A stretch of DNA of 50,460 bases from Winogradskyella immobilis. GTDB lineage: Bacteria > Bacteroidota > Bacteroidia > Flavobacteriales > Flavobacteriaceae. Below are positions 34,135-42,419 of this stretch, piece after piece. The position numbers were made by a program, and so were the translations under genes. Under the pieces are notes generated by a model. It saw nothing but the letters and a program-made list of their open reading frames with translations, made no database searches and was not told the origin of the DNA. Where the stretch lies: contig NZ_JAIQXX010000020.1 in the NCBI RefSeq assembly GCF_021887715.1, forward strand, positions 1 through 50,460. The letters are read 5' to 3'. Within the stretch, counting starts at the first letter, position 1. The number at the start of each line of letters is the position of its first letter.

Positions 34135-35268
34135 ATGAAAACGCATATAAACTACATATTAGTATTTTTAGTTGTAATTTTTAGTATAGGTTTAACTCCT
34201 AAAGTAAAAGCACAATCTTCTGCAGATAAATTTATAGTAGTTTTAGATGCTGGTCATGGAGATGGAGATCCAGGGAATTTAGGTAACGGTTATAAAGAAA
34301 AAGACATTGCACTTAAGGTTGTTTTAGCATTAGGGAGAGAGTTAGAAAAGGACAATAAAATTAAAGTAATGTATACACGCAAAACAGATGTTTTTCTAGA
34401 ATTACATGAGCGTGCAGATATTGCAAATAAGGCAGATGCTGACTTATTTGTGTCGATTCATTGTAATTCGGTGAGTAATTCTAAACCTTACGGAACAGAA
34501 ACTTTTGTATTAGGAGCAAAAAATTCACAAAGAAATTTTGAAGTTGCAAAAAAAGAAAATGAAGTTATTTTTCTTGAAAAAGATTACGAACAAAATTATG
34601 CTGGGTTTGATCCAAGATCACCAGAATCTACAATAGCTATAGGAATAGAGCAAGAAATTTATGTAGAGCAAAGTATTGTTTTAGCACGTAAAATTGAAGA
34701 CAATTTTGTTAATGTAGCTAAGCGTAAAAGTAGAGGATTAAAACAGGCAAGTTTACTTGTTATAAGAAACACATATATGCCAAGTGTGTTAGTAGAATTA
34801 GGGTTTTTAACAAATAAACGCGAAGGAGCGTATTTAAATTCTAAAGCCGGACAGACAAAAATGGCAAACTCAATTAAAGAAGCTATCCTGTCATATAAAA
34901 ACGAAATTGATCAAAATGTAGGAGACCGTTTTGTTATTGATAACTCAAAAACAGTAGTTAGTACAGATTCGGAGACTGAAGAAACAACTTCTCAGATTAT
35001 TAAAAATGTACATTTTAAAATACAAATCTCTGCTAGTTCAAAACGTGTAGCTACTAAATCGTATAATTTTAAAGGTTTAAATACTATAACTCGAGAAAAA
35101 CAAGGGGATTTATATAAATACTTTTATGGAAATACTCAAGATTATAATATAGCTAAAACCTTAAAAGAAGAAGCTAAAAATAAAGGCTATAGCACCTGTT
35201 TTATTGTGGCTTATAAAAACGGAAAAAAAGTAAGTGTTGATGAAGCTTTAAAATCAGCTTCGAATTAA
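34135..35268 (+). CDS. N-acetylmuramoyl-L-alanine amidase (Amidase_3) with SPOR-like domain
   Basis: This 377-residue protein cuts the amide bond between N-acetylmuramic acid and the stem peptide during cell separation. A signal peptide (to about residue 26, KVKAQ) sends it to the periplasm. Amidase_3 residues are visible: zinc His in VVLDAGHGDGDPG, KEKDIALKV, His in SIHCNSVSN, and the catalytic Glu in VLVELGFLTNKRE. From about residue 290 a SPOR-like domain follows (FKIQISASSKRVA, DYNIAKTLKEEA), which normally binds denuded glycan at division sites. It is divergent from lptD and precedes the MCE gene by 54 bp. Confidence 0.94.
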   Translation: MKTHINYILVFLVVIFSIGLTPKVKAQSSADKFIVVLDAGHGDGDPGNLGNGYKEKDIALKVVLALGRELEKDNKIKVMYTRKTDVFLELHERADIANKADADLFVSIHCNSVSNSKPYGTETFVLGAKNSQRNFEVAKKENEVIFLEKDYEQNYAGFDPRSPESTIAIGIEQEIYVEQSIVLARKIEDNFVNVAKRKSRGLKQASLLVIRNTYMPSVLVELGFLTNKREGAYLNSKAGQTKMANSIKEAILSYKNEIDQNVGDRFVIDNSKTVVSTDSETEETTSQIIKNVHFKIQISASSKRVATKSYNFKGLNTITREKQGDLYKYFYGNTQDYNIAKTLKEEAKNKGYSTCFIVAYKNGKKVSVDEALKSASN

Positions 35269-35292
35269 ATGGGTTAATTTTAAATTAATTCC

Positions 35293-35300
35293 TAATTTTG
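35293..35300 (+). promoter_or_regulatory. TAnnTTTG box for the MCE gene
   Basis: TAATTTTG, 22 bases before the TTG start codon at 35323. Confidence 0.55.
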
Positions 35301-35322
35301 TTATCAATCAAAGCAATTACCA

Positions 35323-36264
35323 TTGAAAATCTCAAGAGAAATTAAAGCCGCAATATTAGTCATTACTGGTGTACTGCTTTTTGTATACATGTTCAACTAC
35401 CTAAAAGGTAAAGACTTATTTTCTAGCACTGTCAATTTTTACACCGAATTTGATTTTAATGCATTAAGCACTTCATCTCAAGTTACTGTAAATGGAAATG
35501 CCATAGGTAAAGTAGAATCTATAAATTATATGTATGAAACAGGCAAAACTAGAGTGTCTTTTTCAGTAAATCCAAAATTTGAATTTTCTAAAAGCAGTTT
35601 AATCCGTATGTACGAGACTGGTATTATGGGAGGTAACGCCCTAGCTATTATCAACTCTCATGAAGGTGAACTGGCTAAAAGAGGTGATTTTATTGCATCT
35701 GAGGTACAACCTGGTTTAATTACAACTCTAAAAGATAATTTTTCAGGTTTAAGTACTAACCTAGATAAAACATTGCGTTCTGCTGACACGTTAATGACAA
35801 GTTTAAATTCAGTAATTCAAGACGATTCAAATACAGGTTTAAAAGCTACGGTTGCAGAATTTAAAGCAACATTAATATCATTTAGAAATTTATCAAACTC
35901 TATTCAAGAAGTTGTAAAAGAGAATGATGAAAAAATCGCATCTGTTCTAGAAAATTTTGATAAAACAAGTTCTAGTCTTGCAGAGTTATCAGAAGATCTT
36001 AAAAAAGTTGAATTGTCTAAAACGATTAACGATTTTGATACTACGCTTTTAAATATGAATACTCTCTTGAAAAACCTTAATGCAGGCGAAGGAACTATGG
36101 GTAAATTATTAAGTGATGAAGCACTCTATAATAATCTCAATGCTACTATGAATGAGATGGAAGAATTATTAAGAGATATTAAATTGCATCCTAAACGTTA
36201 TTTCAGAATACTATCACGAAAAGAGATTCCTTACGAAGACGAAGAAGACAACCAGAAAAATTAG
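35323..36264 (+). CDS. MCE-domain (MlaD-like) lipid-transport protein
   Basis: This 313-residue protein has one N-terminal membrane anchor (about 9-27, AAILVITGVLLFVYMFNYL), the MCE/MlaD domain (about 37-110, VNFYTEFDFNALSTSSQVTVNGNAIGKV) and a long helical tail with coiled-coil pattern. MCE proteins form hexameric rings that shuttle phospholipids between inner and outer membranes. The permease and ATPase (MlaE/F) are not in this window. The TTG start is chosen because MKISREIKAAILVI is the usual N-terminus and a promoter box sits 22 bases upstream. The Fe-S gene follows after 12 bases. Confidence 0.9.
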   Translation: MKISREIKAAILVITGVLLFVYMFNYLKGKDLFSSTVNFYTEFDFNALSTSSQVTVNGNAIGKVESINYMYETGKTRVSFSVNPKFEFSKSSLIRMYETGIMGGNALAIINSHEGELAKRGDFIASEVQPGLITTLKDNFSGLSTNLDKTLRSADTLMTSLNSVIQDDSNTGLKATVAEFKATLISFRNLSNSIQEVVKENDEKIASVLENFDKTSSSLAELSEDLKKVELSKTINDFDTTLLNMNTLLKNLNAGEGTMGKLLSDEALYNNLNATMNEMEELLRDIKLHPKRYFRILSRKEIPYEDEEDNQKN

Positions 36265-36276
36265 AAACCTAATTTA

Positions 36277-37581
36277 ATGACTTACTTACCAAATATAATA
36301 TTTGCCGTTATTCTTATCGCCGGGATTGGCTATTTTACTCGTAATATTAAAAAGATAATCCAAAACATTAAATTGGGGCGAGAAGTAGATACTAGTGATA
36401 ATAAAGCACAGCGCTGGAAAAACATGGCGCGTATTGCGCTTGGACAAAGCAAAATGGTAAAACGTCCAATCTCTGGTTTTTTACACGTTATTGTTTACAT
36501 CGGTTTTATTATTATAAATATTGAAGTTATAGAAATCATTATTGATGGTCTTTTAGGTACGCATCGTATAGGTTTAGATGTATTGCCAGCTCAGGTTTAC
36601 GGCTTTTTAATTGGAAGTTTCGAAATCTTAGCTATACTTGTATTTGTAACTGTAGTTGTATTTTGGATACGAAGAAATGTGATTAAAATTAAACGTTTTA
36701 TGAGTGCTGAAATGTCTGGTTGGCCAAAAAACGATGGTAATTTTATTTTATATTTTGAAATGGTTTTAATGGCATTATTTCTTATAATGAATGCTACAGA
36801 CACTACATTTCAGAGTCTAGAAACAGGGAATATTATAAGTCAATACTTATCTCCATGGTTTGGTGATAATGCAGAAACACTTCATTTAATTGAACGCTCA
36901 GCATGGTGGTTACATATTGTTGGTATATTAATTTTCCTTAATTACTTATACTTTTCTAAACATTTACATATCCTTTTAGCATTTCCTAACACATATTTTG
37001 GAAGAACAAATTTAAAAGGGCAGTTTAATAATCTTGAAGCCGTTACAAAAGAGGTTAAATTAATGATGGATCCAAATGCAGATCCATTTGCTGCACCAGC
37101 AGAAGATGAAGGTGATCCTGAAAAGTTTGGTGCTAGTGATGTTATGGACTTAAATCGTATTCAATTATTAAATGCATATACCTGTACTGAATGTGGACGT
37201 TGTACTAGTGAATGTCCAGCAAATCAAACAGGTAAAAAGTTGTCTCCTCGTAAAATTATGATGGATACCAGAGATCGTTTAACTGAAGTTGCTAAAAATA
37301 TCGAAACCAATAAAGGCGAATTTAAAGACGACGGAAAGCAACTATTAGGCGATTATATTACGCACGAAGAGATTTGGGCTTGTACAACATGTAATGCATG
37401 TGTAGAAGCTTGCCCGGTAAGTATAGACCCATTGTCAATTATTATGGAAATGCGTCGTTATTTAGTGATGGAAGAAAGTGCAGCACCTATGGAGTTGAAT
37501 AACATGATGACCAATATAGAAAACAATGGAGCGCCTTGGCCTTATAACCAACAAGACCGTTTAAACTGGGTTAATGAATAA
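36277..37581 (+). CDS. membrane-bound 4Fe-4S dicluster electron-transfer protein
   Basis: This 434-residue protein begins with about five to six membrane helices (residues 1-235) like a respiratory cytochrome/HdrE-type subunit; His residues such as in FLHVIVYIG and WWLHIVGIL could bind haem. Two 4Fe-4S clusters follow: CTECGRCTSECPANQ from Cys303 and CTTCNACVEACPVSI from Cys369. It pairs with the CCG-domain gene 33 bp downstream, an arrangement like heterodisulfide-reductase-type (HdrD/GlpC) complexes. It probably passes electrons between a cytosolic donor and quinone. The true partner dehydrogenase cannot be told. Confidence 0.9.
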   Translation: MTYLPNIIFAVILIAGIGYFTRNIKKIIQNIKLGREVDTSDNKAQRWKNMARIALGQSKMVKRPISGFLHVIVYIGFIIINIEVIEIIIDGLLGTHRIGLDVLPAQVYGFLIGSFEILAILVFVTVVVFWIRRNVIKIKRFMSAEMSGWPKNDGNFILYFEMVLMALFLIMNATDTTFQSLETGNIISQYLSPWFGDNAETLHLIERSAWWLHIVGILIFLNYLYFSKHLHILLAFPNTYFGRTNLKGQFNNLEAVTKEVKLMMDPNADPFAAPAEDEGDPEKFGASDVMDLNRIQLLNAYTCTECGRCTSECPANQTGKKLSPRKIMMDTRDRLTEVAKNIETNKGEFKDDGKQLLGDYITHEEIWACTTCNACVEACPVSIDPLSIIMEMRRYLVMEESAAPMELNNMMTNIENNGAPWPYNQQDRLNWVNE

Positions 37582-37614
37582 TATAGAGTTCAGTGTTTAA
37601 ATGATAAACTAATA

Positions 37615-38406
37615 ATGATGAGCGAAGAACTAAAAGTGCCAACCATGGCAGACTACATGGCAGAAGGTAAACAACCTGAAATTTTATTTTGGGTAGGTTC
37701 GGCAGGGAGTTATGATGATAGAGCTAAGAAAATCACTAAGGCTTTTGTAAAACTTTTAAATAATGCTAATGTAGATTTTGCAGTTCTTGGGCCAGAAGAA
37801 AGCAATACAGGTGATGTAGCTAAGCGTGCTGGGAATGAGTTTTTGTTTCAGATGCAAGCAATGATGAACATAGAAGTTTTAAATGCCTACGAAGTAAAGC
37901 GCATAGTAACTTGCGATCCACATTCTTTTAATTGTATAAAAAATGAATATCCTAGTTTAGGTGGCACATATAATGTAGTACATCATACACAATATATTAA
38001 AGAGTTAATTGATTCAGGTCGATTATCAGTAAAAGGTGATGTGTATAAAGGTAAACGCATAACATTTCATGACCCTTGTTATTTAGGGCGTGCTAATAAT
38101 GAATTTGAAGCTCCACGTCATGTTTTACAAAATACCAATGCGACATTGGTAGAAATGAAAAAAAATAAAAATTTTGCATTGTGTTGTGGTGCTGGAGGCG
38201 CACAAATGTTTAAAGAACCTGAAAAAGGAGATAAAGACATTAATGTTTTAAGAACCGAACAAGCTTTAGAAACAACACCAGATATTATTGCTACGGGTTG
38301 CCCATATTGCAATACTATGATGACTGATGGTATAAAAGCTAAAGAACAAGAAGGAAAAATAACAGTACTTGATGTTGCAGAACTAATAGCTAACACGCAA
38401 TGTTAG
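37615..38406 (+). CDS. CCG-domain Fe-S oxidoreductase subunit (HdrB/GlpC-like)
   Basis: This 263-residue cytosolic protein has two cysteine-rich CCG-type motifs. The first runs VTCDPHSFNCIKNEYP and HDPCYLG; the second is ALCCGAGGAQMFKE followed by TGCPYCNTMM. Such domains bind a non-cubane Fe-S cluster or a similar active site. It acts with the membrane 4Fe-4S protein just upstream. The start has two consecutive ATG codons (37615 and 37618); either may be used. The downstream PH-domain gene begins 20 bases later but is likely unrelated in function. Confidence 0.9.
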   Translation: MMSEELKVPTMADYMAEGKQPEILFWVGSAGSYDDRAKKITKAFVKLLNNANVDFAVLGPEESNTGDVAKRAGNEFLFQMQAMMNIEVLNAYEVKRIVTCDPHSFNCIKNEYPSLGGTYNVVHHTQYIKELIDSGRLSVKGDVYKGKRITFHDPCYLGRANNEFEAPRHVLQNTNATLVEMKKNKNFALCCGAGGAQMFKEPEKGDKDINVLRTEQALETTPDIIATGCPYCNTMMTDGIKAKEQEGKITVLDVAELIANTQC

Positions 38407-38426
38407 TATTCTATTAGTTATTACAA

Positions 38427-38945
38427 ATGTTTACAAATTCTCAAATAGACATAACAACACTTCCCAAGTTAGAAGATTTAAAATTAGAACCTATATCTCC
38501 TAAGTATTTTACAATTATTATAATTAATGTACTAGTTACATATCTAAGTTTTATAGGAGCACTTGTAGTATTAAAATATTTTATTGAAGATGATGATGGA
38601 TTTCATAGCGTGTTTTGGTATATAATAGTAGTACTAATACTAGCTTCTATATCTCAAATGATTATTTATAAGCTTGGGTTTAAAAAACGCAAGTATGCAT
38701 TAAGAGAAAAAGATATTATCTATTCGTCTGGTTATATAGTTAATAACACCACAACTTTACCTCTAAATAGAATTCAACACCTTGAAATAACACGCTCTTT
38801 TATGGCACGCCGTTTAGGTTTAGCGACTTTAAAAATATATTCAGCAGGCGAGTCTGGTGGTGATATTGCAATAAAGGGATTACCAAATGCCATTGCAGAA
38901 AAGCAATATGCACATTTAACTTCGGTATTAAATGACCGCGTTTAA
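38427..38945 (+). CDS. bacterial-PH-domain membrane protein, YdbS-like
   Basis: This 172-residue protein has two membrane helices (about 27-51 and 62-83), then one bPH2 domain (about 92-165): ALREKDIIYSSGYIVNNTTT and LPLNRIQHLEITRSFMARRLGLATLKIYSAGES, which is the family signature. It overlaps the next gene, which has the same domain, by 14 bases in another frame, so they are coupled and probably form a complex. Homologues (YdbS/YdbT) are linked to membrane homeostasis in Bacillus; the role here is unknown. Confidence 0.88.
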   Translation: MFTNSQIDITTLPKLEDLKLEPISPKYFTIIIINVLVTYLSFIGALVVLKYFIEDDDGFHSVFWYIIVVLILASISQMIIYKLGFKKRKYALREKDIIYSSGYIVNNTTTLPLNRIQHLEITRSFMARRLGLATLKIYSAGESGGDIAIKGLPNAIAEKQYAHLTSVLNDRV

Positions 38946-40419
38946 TTTTGAAACTCCATCACGGCAATCTGCAAAAGGAATTATTGTTAACCTTGGAGTT
39001 AGTACTTATAGATTTATTAGAGGTACAATAATAATTATTGGAGCATTTTTTATACAATATATTCGGAGTGACAAAGTCTATGATTTCACAACCCCTAAAG
39101 TTATCATACCCGCTATAGGTTTTATTGTTTTTATGATTGTCTTATCTATTCTAAGGTACAGAAATTTTAAGTTTCATGTCACTACAGAACATTTTGTTTT
39201 AAAACAAGGAGTATTTAATAAAGAAGAAATTTCTGTTGCTAAATCTAAAATTCAGAATGTTTTAATTAAACAAAATGTATTGCAGCAGATTATAAATGTT
39301 GTGTCTTTAGCTATTGAAACTGCTGGCGATGAAAAAACAGAGATAGAGATTACAGCATTACCAAGAGAAAAAGCAAATGCTTTAAAAGAAACATTATTAT
39401 CTCATCAAAATATAGAAAGACAAGAAATAGAAATTGAAACAGAAGTGTTTTTTAAAGCTTCGACGAAGCTATTGGTGTTAGAAGGCATAACCGAAAACCA
39501 CTTAAAAAGCTTTGTTGTAATCTTTGCATTTATCGTTGGTACTTATAGAGATTTAAAAGATTTTATAGAAAATTTAAATATCAGTAATCAAATAAAATCT
39601 AATTTTAATTTAGATGACGAATCATTGATGTCATTATTGTTATTTAATGTATCAATAGTTATAGTAATTCTAATACTTGCTTTTTTATATTCATTAACAA
39701 AAACTGTAATTCAAAATTTTAATTTAGTAGTTAAACAAAAAAAAGATGACTTAGAGATATCTAAAGGATTGTTTAATAAAATTAATATTGGGCTTATAGC
39801 ATCAAGGCTTCAAACCACAACATTAACTACAAATCGTTTTAAGCGTGCATTAGGACTTTATCAATTAAAGTTTACGCAGGCTATGATGAATAAAAAACAG
39901 CAACTTAAGTTTAATATAATAGGGCTTAATAAAATTAAAGTTGATGAGCTTCTAGAGCGTTTTTACCCTAAAGCTCTGCCATTAGTAGAAAACCATAAAC
40001 CAAATTCTTATATTATATACAGAGTTATAATAATAAGCTTAATTCCGTTATTAATTATTAATGGTTTTTTAATATTCGCACCACCTTATTTATACTTGAT
40101 AAATGTTCCTATAGTAGCATTATTAGCCTATAACACTTATTTTACATATAAGAAACTCTACTATAGTATCGATGATAAATATGTAGTAGTAGGAGGCGGA
40201 GCGCTTATTAATACAACAACAAGTTTCTTGGAGATTTCTAAAATACAAGCTGTAACCTTAACACAAAGCATTTTTCAACGTCGTAGAGGTCTAGCAACAG
40301 TAGAAATGCATTCTGCATCTAAAGATTTAAATATTCCACATATTGACATGACGACTGCTTTAAATATTAAAAACTATTTATTGTATAAAATAGAATCAGA
40401 AGATAAAGATTGGATGTAA
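38932..40419 (+). CDS. multi-bPH-domain membrane protein, YdbT-like
   Basis: This 495-residue protein has about six membrane helices arranged in pairs (near residues 20-45, 52-75, 180-215, 235-262, 355-385). Between and after them lie bPH2 domains, recognisable by HVTTEHFVLKQGVFNKEEISVAKSKIQNV (residues about 82-110) and by ISKIQAVTLTQSIFQRRRGLATVEMHSAS near the C-terminus. A central, more diverged copy is around 270-330. The triple arrangement matches YdbT. ATG start inside the end of the previous gene. Confidence 0.88.
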   Translation: MTAFNFETPSRQSAKGIIVNLGVSTYRFIRGTIIIIGAFFIQYIRSDKVYDFTTPKVIIPAIGFIVFMIVLSILRYRNFKFHVTTEHFVLKQGVFNKEEISVAKSKIQNVLIKQNVLQQIINVVSLAIETAGDEKTEIEITALPREKANALKETLLSHQNIERQEIEIETEVFFKASTKLLVLEGITENHLKSFVVIFAFIVGTYRDLKDFIENLNISNQIKSNFNLDDESLMSLLLFNVSIVIVILILAFLYSLTKTVIQNFNLVVKQKKDDLEISKGLFNKINIGLIASRLQTTTLTTNRFKRALGLYQLKFTQAMMNKKQQLKFNIIGLNKIKVDELLERFYPKALPLVENHKPNSYIIYRVIIISLIPLLIINGFLIFAPPYLYLINVPIVALLAYNTYFTYKKLYYSIDDKYVVVGGGALINTTTSFLEISKIQAVTLTQSIFQRRRGLATVEMHSASKDLNIPHIDMTTALNIKNYLLYKIESEDKDWM

Positions 40420-40424
40420 ATCTT

Positions 40425-40432
40425 TATTTTTG
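40425..40432 (+). promoter_or_regulatory. TAnnTTTG box for the 161-residue gene
   Basis: TATTTTTG, 21 bases before the ATG at 40454. The TTG at its end could be mistaken for a start codon eight codons upstream. Confidence 0.6.
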
Positions 40433-40453
40433 ATTTCTGAAATAATAACATTT

Positions 40454-40939
40454 ATGCTAGTAAATTTTGATACATTACCTGATGAATCTAGAGTTTGGAT
40501 ATACCAAGCCAGTCGCTCTTTTACAGAAAATGAAATCTCTGAAATTGAAGGAAAATTAGCTGAATTCATAGAAGCTTGGACTGCGCATGGGCAAGACTTA
40601 CAAGCAGGTTTTAAAATAGTCTATAAACGATTTGTCATACTCGCATTAAATCAAAATTTAAATTCGGCTACGGGTTGTTCAATTGACGCATCTGTTCATT
40701 TTATTCAAAATTTAGAAAAAGAATACAATGTAGATTTAATGGATAAGATGAATGTATCTTATAAGCAAGGAGAATATATTGCTTATAAACCGCTTTTAGA
40801 TTTCAAAAAAATGGCAAAACAAAAAGCGGTATCTAAAAATACAATTGTATTTAACAACTTAGTAACCAATATTGCTGAGTTTAAAGAAAATTGGGAAGTT
40901 CCAGCTAGTGAAAGCTGGCATAGCCGCTTTATTAATTAA
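40454..40939 (+). CDS. conserved flavobacterial protein of unknown function
   Basis: The protein has 161 residues from the ATG (MLVNFDTLPDESRVWIYQAS). It is soluble, mostly alpha/beta, with recognisable SRSFTENEISEIEGKLAEFI and LNQNLNSATGCSIDASVHFI segments. As I recall, relatives are sometimes named 'ABC transporter ATPase', but there is no Walker A, signature or Walker B motif, so that name is wrong. ATGCSID with a Cys and Asp could be a small active site, which is speculative. The longer TTG start at 40430 lies in a promoter box and is rejected. It is transcribed separately from the PH-domain genes. Confidence 0.82.
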   Translation: MLVNFDTLPDESRVWIYQASRSFTENEISEIEGKLAEFIEAWTAHGQDLQAGFKIVYKRFVILALNQNLNSATGCSIDASVHFIQNLEKEYNVDLMDKMNVSYKQGEYIAYKPLLDFKKMAKQKAVSKNTIVFNNLVTNIAEFKENWEVPASESWHSRFIN

Positions 40940-41055
40940 TAATTTTACGGTATTATTAATTTATACCCGAATAATTATAAATTTCGCATTTCAAATAATT
41001 TTTATTTCTCAATTAGAATACCCATTTTTACTCTTATAGAATTCGTAAGCATATA

Positions 41056-42282
41056 ATGGACGGTACTGATATCTTTTTAATGAATATTTCTGGGCAAGAT
41101 AAACCAGGATTAACGTCTAATTTAACTAAAGTTTTATCTGAGTACGATGCCAAAGTTTTAGATATTGGTCAAGCTAATATTCACGATACTTTATCTCTAG
41201 GAATATTATTCCAGATAAGTTCTGGTGAAAAATCTGCTGCAGTTTTAAAAGATTTATTATTTAAATCTTACGAATTAGAAATCAGTGCTAAATTTACTCC
41301 AATTTCTCATGAAGATTACGAAAATTGGGTAGGGCTTCAAGGCAAAGACCGTTATATCATAACCATTTTAGGAGAGAAATTAACAGCTAAGCAAATCTCT
41401 GATGTTACCAAATTAATATCAGATAAAAATTTGAATATTGATTCTATAAAACGTTTAACAGGCAGAACATCTTTAATTAAATCAGAAGAGTATCCTAGAG
41501 CGTCTATTCAATTATCTATTAGAGGAAAATTGAAAAACAAACGTGAATTTACCAAACAGATATTAGAAATTTCAAGACTTTTAGATGTAGATATAGCATT
41601 TCAGGAAGATAATATTTTTAGGCGTAATCGACGCTTAGTTTGTTTTGATATGGATTCAACACTCATACAAACAGAAGTTATTGATGAATTGGCAGAATTA
41701 GCTGGCGTTGGTAAACAGGTAAAAGCTATTACTGAAGCTGCAATGCAAGGAGAAATAGATTTTAAAGAAAGCTTTAAACAACGTATGCAACTTCTTAAAG
41801 GTTTATCAGAAGAAAAACTACATAATATAGCTGTTAATCTACCGATTACAAAGGGAGCAAAACGCCTTATAGATACCTTACATCAATACGGTTTTAAAAC
41901 AGCAATTCTCTCTGGCGGTTTCGCATATTTTGGGAATTATTTACAAAAAAAGCTAGATATCGATTATGTATATGCCAATCAATTAGAAATAAAAGATGGC
42001 ATACTTACAGGTGGTTATCTTGGAGATATTGTGGATGGAGATAAAAAAGCAGAGTATCTTAAGGTCATCGCAGAAAAAGAAAAGATAGATATCAATCAAA
42101 CTATAGCAGTAGGAGATGGAGCTAATGATCTCCCGATGCTAGATTTAGCAGGCTTAGGCATTGCTTTTCATGCGAAACCCAAAGTTAAAGATAATGCCCA
42201 AAACTCTATATCTAGTATAGGGTTAGATGGTATTTTATATTTATTAGGTTATCACGATCGTCATATAGATCTTATGGATTAA
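41056..42282 (+). CDS. serB: phosphoserine phosphatase with two ACT domains
   Basis: This 408-residue enzyme performs the last step of serine synthesis, O-phosphoserine to serine. The N-terminal half has two ACT-like regulatory domains (about 5-85 and 98-180), a pattern used for serine feedback. The HAD domain has the nucleophile Asp198 and acid Asp200 in CFDMDSTLIQ, motif II in ILSGGFAYF, and the metal site GDGANDLPML. EVIDELAELAGVG forms the cap. No other serine genes are nearby. ATG start matches the ACT start. Confidence 0.95.
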   Translation: MDGTDIFLMNISGQDKPGLTSNLTKVLSEYDAKVLDIGQANIHDTLSLGILFQISSGEKSAAVLKDLLFKSYELEISAKFTPISHEDYENWVGLQGKDRYIITILGEKLTAKQISDVTKLISDKNLNIDSIKRLTGRTSLIKSEEYPRASIQLSIRGKLKNKREFTKQILEISRLLDVDIAFQEDNIFRRNRRLVCFDMDSTLIQTEVIDELAELAGVGKQVKAITEAAMQGEIDFKESFKQRMQLLKGLSEEKLHNIAVNLPITKGAKRLIDTLHQYGFKTAILSGGFAYFGNYLQKKLDIDYVYANQLEIKDGILTGGYLGDIVDGDKKAEYLKVIAEKEKIDINQTIAVGDGANDLPMLDLAGLGIAFHAKPKVKDNAQNSISSIGLDGILYLLGYHDRHIDLMD

Positions 42283-42419
42283 GATTTAATAGGCTTCAGA
42301 TTTATTAGTTGTTAATTAAAGTCTTTATAAATCTATCTTAAAGTCTTTTTTACTTCTTGTTAATTGTGCTAATTTGGCATAGTATTCGTTATATTGATTA
42401 TAAAGCCAAAAAAACACTA

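Noticed and set aside
40454..40939. 'ABC transporter ATPase' name for the 161-residue protein
   Set aside because: No Walker A, Walker B or ABC signature is present.
42318..42352. Direct repeat TTAAAGTCTTT twice before the GH3 fusion
   Set aside because: Short, AT-rich and without other structure; probably chance.
42357..42419. TTG-started 21-codon extension of the GH3 fusion
   Set aside because: It would hide a clean signal peptide behind a basic segment; the ATG at 42420 fits secretion.
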